From assembly GCA_035518815.1 (NCBI GenBank), contig DATIXG010000007.1, positions 1 to 10,190 of the forward strand: 10,190 nt of DNA, written 5' to 3'. The translations under genes were made by a program, and so were the position numbers. Source of the DNA: AG25 sp035518815. Lineage in GTDB: Bacteria; Gemmatimonadota; Gemmatimonadetes; Gemmatimonadales; GWC2-71-9. This document shows positions 7,798 through 10,190 of the stretch, piece by piece. Each line of letters begins with the position of its first letter. The first letter of the stretch is position 1. The notes under the pieces are model-generated. The model was not told the origin of the DNA, did no database searches, and saw only the letters and a list, made by a program, of their open reading frames with translations.

Positions 7798-8190
7798 CTA
7801 CGCGAGGCGACGGTCTGAGGGGGGACCTGTCGGGAATGGAAGGAGGAGATGCGGGTCCGAGAGAAAGTCGATGCCGGTCGACGGCATCGGGCGCACGATG
7901 ATAGCGCCGGGAACGAAGACCGGGGTGGCGCCGAGTTGCGGCGCCGCGACCCGCCAGGCGCCGCAACAGTGGTGCAGGCAGGATGATCCATGTCCCCGTG
8001 CGTCCGGGCGATGGTCGGGCGCGGGCCAGCCGTGCCGCGCGCAATCCGCGGGGTGGCCGGCCATCGCGTGCGCCGGTGACGCGGCCGCATGCGCGTGACA
8101 GGGACAGAAGCTGTCCGCCGCTGACGTGGCGACGACAAACCACCCGGTCAGCGCCGCTGCGGCGAGGCGCCTCGCTAGCGTGCGGAACAT
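7798..8190 (-). CDS. Small secreted His/Cys-rich protein (second copy)
   Basis: A 130-residue exported protein of unknown function. The signal peptide MFRTLARRLAAAALTGWFVV runs to about ATSAADS. The mature part opens with FCPCHAH, continues with AGHPADCARH and GHGSSCLHHCCG, and holds about six Cys and ten His, then ends in a Pro-rich tail with HLLLPFPTGPP. That tail matches HLRPYSTAPP of the protein at 899-1270, and the order of motifs is the same, so they are divergent paralogues. Clustered Cys/His in a secreted protein points to binding a soft metal such as copper, or sensing it (inference). The longer frame to 8277 is rejected because the ATG at 8188-8190 puts the signal peptide first and lies just behind a TATATT box, consistent with a leaderless mRNA. 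It heads a two-gene unit with the receptor at 5370-7667. Confidence 0.75.
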   Translation of the reverse strand: MFRTLARRLAAAALTGWFVVATSAADSFCPCHAHAAASPAHAMAGHPADCARHGWPAPDHRPDARGHGSSCLHHCCGAWRVAAPQLGATPVFVPGAIIVRPMPSTGIDFLSDPHLLLPFPTGPPSDRRLA

Positions 8191-8198
8191 GGGGGGCG

Positions 8199-8204
8199 AA
8201 TATA
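8199..8204 (-). promoter_or_regulatory. Putative -10 box (TATATT) of second His/Cys-rich gene
   Basis: On the minus strand TATATT stands eight bases before the ATG at 8190 in otherwise very GC-rich DNA. Transcription starting six to eight bases after it would begin at or next to the start codon, so the mRNA would be leaderless. No good -35 box is seen at the proper distance, so an activator or a different sigma factor may be involved. Confidence 0.5.
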
Positions 8205-8248
8205 CCGGCCGCGCGAGAGGCCGCCTAGGTCTCCCGCTAATGAGCCTC

Positions 8249-8268
8249 GTGAGGCGACCCTGCCTCAC
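8249..8268. other. Stem-loop downstream of antitoxin gene, at a repeat boundary
   Basis: A perfect 7-bp stem, GTGAGGC (8249-8255) with GCCTCAC (8262-8268), around a 6-base loop. It lies about 30 bases after the antitoxin stop in the direction of that operon and could end its transcript, but no T-run follows. Its right arm overlaps the first copy of the CTGCCTCACCC repeat. Confidence 0.35.
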
Positions 8269-8290
8269 CCCCGGCACCCCGAAGCGCGGC
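8260..8290 (+). repeat. Dispersed direct repeat, copy 1
   Basis: This segment begins CTGCCTCACCCCCGGC and continues through GAAGCGCGGC. It matches 9430-9459 apart from two substitutions and one inserted C. It sits between the His/Cys-rich gene and the toxin-antitoxin module, so copies 1 and 2 bracket the toxin-antitoxin operon and the structured non-coding block. Confidence 0.7.
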
Positions 8291-8299
8291 TCCGCCCGT

Positions 8300-8665
8300 T
8301 CATCCCCTAGCCGACTTGCGGCGCCTCACTTTGGGCCGCTGGCGGGACTCGGCTTCCTTCTTGCCCATGGCGAAGACCAGTCCCGGCGCCCGCTCGGCGA
8401 CCCGAAGCAGGCGAAGCGCGGCACCGTCGGGACGGCGGATGCCACCCTCCCACGCTTGAACGAGCTTGGTGCTGACGTTCAAGCAGTTCGCAAACACCGA
8501 TTGGGATACCTTCATCTTGTCGCGGAGCTGGTGGACCTCAAGTCGCGACATGGCGCGCGGGGGCTCAGGTAGGACCGTCGTCCGAAGATCTCTCTTTTCT
8601 CCCTTGTAGTGCCCCAGCGCTTCGCGGGTGGCGTCCAACACGTCCTTGAAGACACGGTCCTCCAT
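8300..8665 (-). CDS. HigA/NadS-like antitoxin with XRE-type helix-turn-helix
   Basis: A 121-residue DNA-binding antitoxin that should neutralise the toxin encoded just upstream and repress the shared promoter. The N-terminal 35 residues (EDRVFKDVLDATREALGHYK) are of the kind that binds toxin in this family. A helix-turn-helix follows at about residues 40-92, with SQSVFANCL and recognition helix NVSTKLVQAWE, then IRRPDGAALRLL. The tail is very basic (RQRPKVRRRKSARG). GGAGG at 8671-8675 on the minus strand lies five bases before the ATG. Only 12 bases separate it from the toxin stop, and the toxin-first order is typical of higBA systems. Confidence 0.9.
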   Translation of the reverse strand: MEDRVFKDVLDATREALGHYKGEKRDLRTTVLPEPPRAMSRLEVHQLRDKMKVSQSVFANCLNVSTKLVQAWEGGIRRPDGAALRLLRVAERAPGLVFAMGKKEAESRQRPKVRRRKSARG

Positions 8666-8677
8666 TGCTCCCTCCAG

Positions 8678-9013
8678 TCAACGCTCTCTCTTGAACGCTT
8701 CGGCAACTGAACGCAGCTGCTTCTTCTGTTCCGCGGTTAGAGTCGCCTGTTCGCCCTTCAAGTACACGAAGATCAAGTAGATCAGCCGATCGCCGGCGAG
8801 GTACAGGTAATGAACCCGCGCTCCCGAACCCTTCCCCTTGCCGGTCGAGCCCACGCGCATCCGGACCTTTCGAAGCCCTCCCGTACCAGGATCGAGCAGG
8901 CCTTTTTCCGGATTGCGAAGGAGCTCCTGCTGCAGGACTCGGAGTTCGTCTTCCAGGCCTTCCTCACGGATCCGGCGGGTGAAGGCGGTCGTCTCAACGA
9001 ACGCGAACTCCAT
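8678..9013 (-). CDS. HigB/RelE-family toxin
   Basis: A 111-residue toxin of the RelE/HigB type, which usually cuts mRNA on the ribosome. Visible family marks are the opening VETTAFTRRI, the stretch LQQELLRNPEKG, the motif PGTGGLRKVR at about 42-51, a basic loop (KGKGSGAR) followed by VHYLYL, the strands LIYLIFVYLKGE, and the C-terminal helix LTAEQKKQLRSVAEAF. The basic residues and Tyr in the loop and last strands are in place for catalysis by this family. The frame could begin at TTG 9029-9031, but ATG 9011-9013 is preferred because GGAAGG at 9021-9026 sits seven bases before it. It is first in the operon, under the promoter at 9043-9071. Confidence 0.9.
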   Translation of the reverse strand: MEFAFVETTAFTRRIREEGLEDELRVLQQELLRNPEKGLLDPGTGGLRKVRMRVGSTGKGKGSGARVHYLYLAGDRLIYLIFVYLKGEQATLTAEQKKQLRSVAEAFKRER

Positions 9014-9030
9014 CCACCATCCTTCCTGCA

Positions 9031-9071
9031 ATACTACGATGTAGTATACTACAATGTAGGCTAATTCGCAA
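9031..9071 (-). promoter_or_regulatory. Toxin-antitoxin promoter with tandem palindromic operators
   Basis: On the minus strand, TTGCGA (9066-9071) and TATACT (9043-9048) are 17 bases apart, a good sigma-70-type promoter about 30 bases before the toxin start. An inverted repeat ATACTAC-GAT-GTAGTAT (9031-9047) and a second, weaker CTAC-AAT-GTAG (9049-9059) overlap and flank the -10 box, and the junction GTAGTATACTAC (9041-9052) is itself a perfect palindrome. The spacing suggests two adjacent dimer sites for the HigA-like repressor, giving autoregulation. The palindromes and boxes are seen directly; the repressor assignment follows from the family. Confidence 0.8.
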
Positions 9072-9228
9072 CAACGAACCTACAGACCGGCTGTCAACGT
9101 GGGGTCTACTACGGACCACAGTGCCTACGGGTGGCGGGCGCCGGATGGCGCCTTAGGAGCTGCCCGACCTGCTTCGCGTCGCGCCCCGGTCCACCCCCCC
9201 CGCGTATCACGTCTACCCTCTGCACAAC

Positions 9229-9403
9229 TGGCGCGTGGCGCTGGAGGTCGGGGCGGTCGGGCGCTTTACACGCGAGGGCGCCACAAATACCGACCTCGGG
9301 GCGCGGAGCAAGCTCGGGCAGGCACGCGTTCACGTGGCATGTTTCGGCGTGCCCTCGCGTGTAGGCGCCCTTAGCCCCGACCTCCAGCGCCATGTGCCGA
9401 GCT
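9229..9403. repeat. Long imperfect inverted repeat
   Basis: The left arm at about 9229-9283 and the right arm at about 9347-9403 are inverted copies. They share an 18-base perfect block GGCGCTGGAGGTCGGGGC (9237-9254 against 9374-9391) and a second block TACACGCGAGGGC (in the right arm as GCCCTCGCGTGTA). The loop of about 65 bases contains a further hairpin, GGCACGC (9321-9327) with GCGTGCC (9347-9353), which partly competes with the long stem. No transposase gene is near. Confidence 0.75.
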
Positions 9404-9429
9404 GGACAGGGATGCTGCGGCCCTCAGCA

Positions 9430-9459
9430 CTGCCTCACCCCCGGCGCCCGAAGCGTGGC
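9430..9459 (+). repeat. Dispersed direct repeat, copy 2
   Basis: It matches 8260-8290 over 30 bases with two substitutions and a one-base gap. A shorter third copy (CTGCCTCACCC only) is at 9870-9880. The three copies divide the island into a toxin-antitoxin unit and a tRNA unit. Confidence 0.7.
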
Positions 9460-9478
9460 AAGTGGCTCCAAGGCGATG

Positions 9479-9518
9479 AAAAACGGGAGCCGGAAGGGCA
9501 TCGCCCCTCCGGCTCCCG
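9479..9518 (-). terminator. Strong intrinsic terminator of the tRNA transcript
   Basis: Read on the minus strand, an 11-bp perfect GC-rich stem (9484-9494 with 9508-9518) is extended by a 4-bp upper stem (9496-9499 with 9503-9506) and followed directly by five T (9479-9483). This is a textbook rho-independent terminator about 90 bases after the tRNA. On the plus strand the T-run is missing, so it works leftward. Confidence 0.88.
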
Positions 9519-9522
9519 ATCA

Positions 9523-9555
9523 GCGTAGCATGGGCTACGCGGTAGCCTCGCACGC
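9523..9555 (-). other. tRNA 3' trailer segment with competing hairpins and anti-anticodon-arm sequence
   Basis: Positions 9537-9555 are a 19-base inverted copy of the tRNA anticodon arm (9649-9667). In the leftward transcript the two stretches are therefore perfectly complementary. The same segment can instead fold locally: GCGTAGC (9523-9529) with GCTACGC (9534-9540), or GGCTAC (9533-9538) with GTAGCC (9542-9547). These folds exclude each other. A regulatory or recombination role is inference. Confidence 0.6.
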
Positions 9556-9605
9556 ACCGTCAATTTCCACAGGCAGAAGGGCCGAGTCAATAGCGTGAGC
9601 GGCGG

Positions 9606-9688
9606 TGCTGGCGGTGGGAGTCGAACCCACAAGGGCCTTCGCCCAGTAGCGTGCGAGGCTACCGCGTTTGCCATTTCGCCACGCCAGC
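9606..9688 (-). tRNA. Class II tRNA, Leu-like body with CGC (Ala) anticodon
   Basis: A full cloverleaf of 83 bases: acceptor GCTGGCG with CGCCAGC (7 bp), D-stem GCG/CGC with GG in the loop, anticodon stem GTAGC/GCTAC, loop CTCGCAC with T33 and anticodon CGC (9653-9655), a long variable arm with stem GGGC/GCCC around GAAG, and T-arm GTGGG-TTCGACT-CCCAC. The discriminator is A73, followed by CC then G, so CCA is not fully encoded. The long variable arm, A73 and overall wording resemble bacterial tRNA-Leu, yet the anticodon reads the Ala codon GCG. The AlaRS identity pair G3:U70 is absent (U3:A70). The acceptor stem can extend by three more pairs into the flanks (9604-9613 with 9682-9691). It could be a functional odd tRNA, a tRNA-like RNA or a decayed copy; the intact stems argue against decay. 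A terminator follows at 9479-9518. Confidence 0.8.
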
Positions 9689-9691
9689 ACC

Positions 9692-9973
9692 TCACCGGTT
9701 GCGAACCTGGCAAACCCGAAGGTCGAGACGCGAAGCCGCGCACGTGCCACCGTGCCGCGGCGCCAACTTGGGGAGCTGACGACTATCTGTTGCATCTATT
9801 CGTTGCGAACCGGATGATTCGCACGCGTAACGCGGTACTCGGCTTGGCGATGCGGTCGTGTTTCCAATACTGCCTCACCCTGCCAGGCCGTTGTGCGCCT
9901 TGCCGCAGCCACCCATCTTCACCCGTCGCACTTTCGCTCTGGCTGACCTGATCTCCCAGCTCGCGGGGAATCG
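9692..9973. other. Intergenic region between tRNA and kinase gene
   Basis: About 280 bases without a credible gene. It should hold the leftward tRNA promoter and the rightward kinase promoter, but I see no strong boxes for either. It contains two copies of GTTGCGAACC (9699-9708 and about 9802-9811) and the short third copy of the island repeat, CTGCCTCACCC (9870-9880). Open frames crossing it are antisense or run through the tRNA. Confidence 0.4.
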
Positions 9974-10190
9974 ATGACCGAAGTGATGCACCGCCTGACC
10001 ACGGCCCTCTCCGACCGCTACCTCATCGAGCGCGAGATCGGCGCCGGGGGCATGGCCACCGTATACCTCGCGCGGGACATCAAGCACGGCCGTAAGGTCG
10101 CGCTCAAGGTGCTGCGCCCCGAGCTGTCGGCGATCCTCGGCAGCGAGCGGTTCCTCGCCGAGATCAAGACCACCGCCAATCTCCAGCACC
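9974..10190 (+). CDS. Serine/threonine protein kinase, N-terminal fragment
   Basis: The first 72 residues of a Hanks-type kinase that continues beyond the right edge. The glycine-rich ATP loop is IGAGGMATVYLARD (about residues 21-34), the catalytic lysine lies in VALKVL (about 41-46), and the alpha-C glutamate is probably in RFLAEIKTTANLQH. The opening MxxxxxRLTTALSDRYLIEREIGAGG is a style I associate with the many Pkn-type kinases of Gemmatimonadota. GGGGA at about 9964-9968 lies five bases before the ATG; a second in-frame ATG four codons later is possible. It appears unrelated to the metal genes. C-terminal domains and membrane helices cannot be judged from the fragment. Confidence 0.93.
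   Translation, partial: MTEVMHRLTTALSDRYLIEREIGAGGMATVYLARDIKHGRKVALKVLRPELSAILGSERFLAEIKTTANLQH

Larger units (their letters stand above)
9072..9478. other. Non-coding stretch rich in inverted repeats
   Basis: About 400 bases with no credible gene; the open frames on both strands are mirror readings of the same inverted repeat. It contains a small hairpin GGCGCC-GGAT-GGCGCC (9137-9152), a long inverted repeat (9229-9403), an additional related inverted pair (9159-9192 against 9291-9322), and repeat copy 2 (9430-9459). It may be a non-autonomous mobile element, a recombination site or a structured RNA. Confidence 0.5.

Noticed and set aside
9109..9528. Opposing open frames both starting MALEVGA.
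   Set aside because: They are the two strands of the long inverted repeat read in frame; no ribosome site, no recognisable protein, and they continue into other repeats and the terminator.
9780..9815. A possible tRNA promoter on the minus strand (GATAGT at 9782-9787).
   Set aside because: The -35 match is poor and the distance to the tRNA, about 95 bases, is long.
9435..9951. Open frames on both strands across the tRNA.
   Set aside because: They translate the tRNA, the terminator hairpin or its antisense, which is a common artefact.
8190..9974. Integron attC sites around the toxin-antitoxin module.
   Set aside because: The RYYYAAC and GTTRRRY core pairs are not present at the unit boundaries, and no integrase is in the window.

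Overview
The window is high in GC. It probably comes from a Gemmatimonadota-like or related Gram-negative bacterium. The evidence is the TonB-dependent receptors and lipoproteins, a ba3-type heme-copper oxidase, and, at the right edge, the start of a Ser/Thr kinase whose N-terminus looks like those common in Gemmatimonadota. This taxonomic guess rests on remembered sequence style, not on a search.

Layout. (1) Positions 1-729, minus strand: an oxidase operon of small subunit IIa, subunit II with a complete CuA site, and subunit I (first 40 residues only), each pair joined by an ATGA overlap. (2) Positions 899-5348, plus strand: a small secreted His/Cys-rich protein, a TonB-dependent receptor, a lipoprotein beta-propeller with Asp boxes and a CPCC motif, and a TlpA-like thioredoxin lipoprotein. 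(3) Positions 5370-8190, minus strand and convergent with block 2: a second TonB-dependent receptor, preceded in its own operon by a second His/Cys-rich secreted protein. Blocks 2 and 3 therefore carry two divergent copies of the same two-gene cassette, converging around the propeller and thioredoxin genes. With the CuA oxidase next door, the simplest reading is an envelope system for acquiring copper and delivering it to the oxidase. This is inference: no single gene proves the metal.

(4) Positions about 8250-9880: an accessory island. It holds a HigB/HigA-like toxin-antitoxin operon with a clear promoter overlapped by palindromic operators, a 400-base non-coding stretch with long inverted repeats, and a minus-strand tRNA gene followed by a strong intrinsic terminator. 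A related sequence starting CTGCCTCACCC occurs at 8260, 9430 and 9870, as if marking unit boundaries. The tRNA has a Leu-like class II body (long variable arm, A73, no G3:U70) but an Ala anticodon, CGC. A 19-nt perfect complement of its anticodon arm lies in its own 3' trailer, just before the terminator.

(5) Position 9974 to the end: the N-terminus of a Ser/Thr protein kinase.
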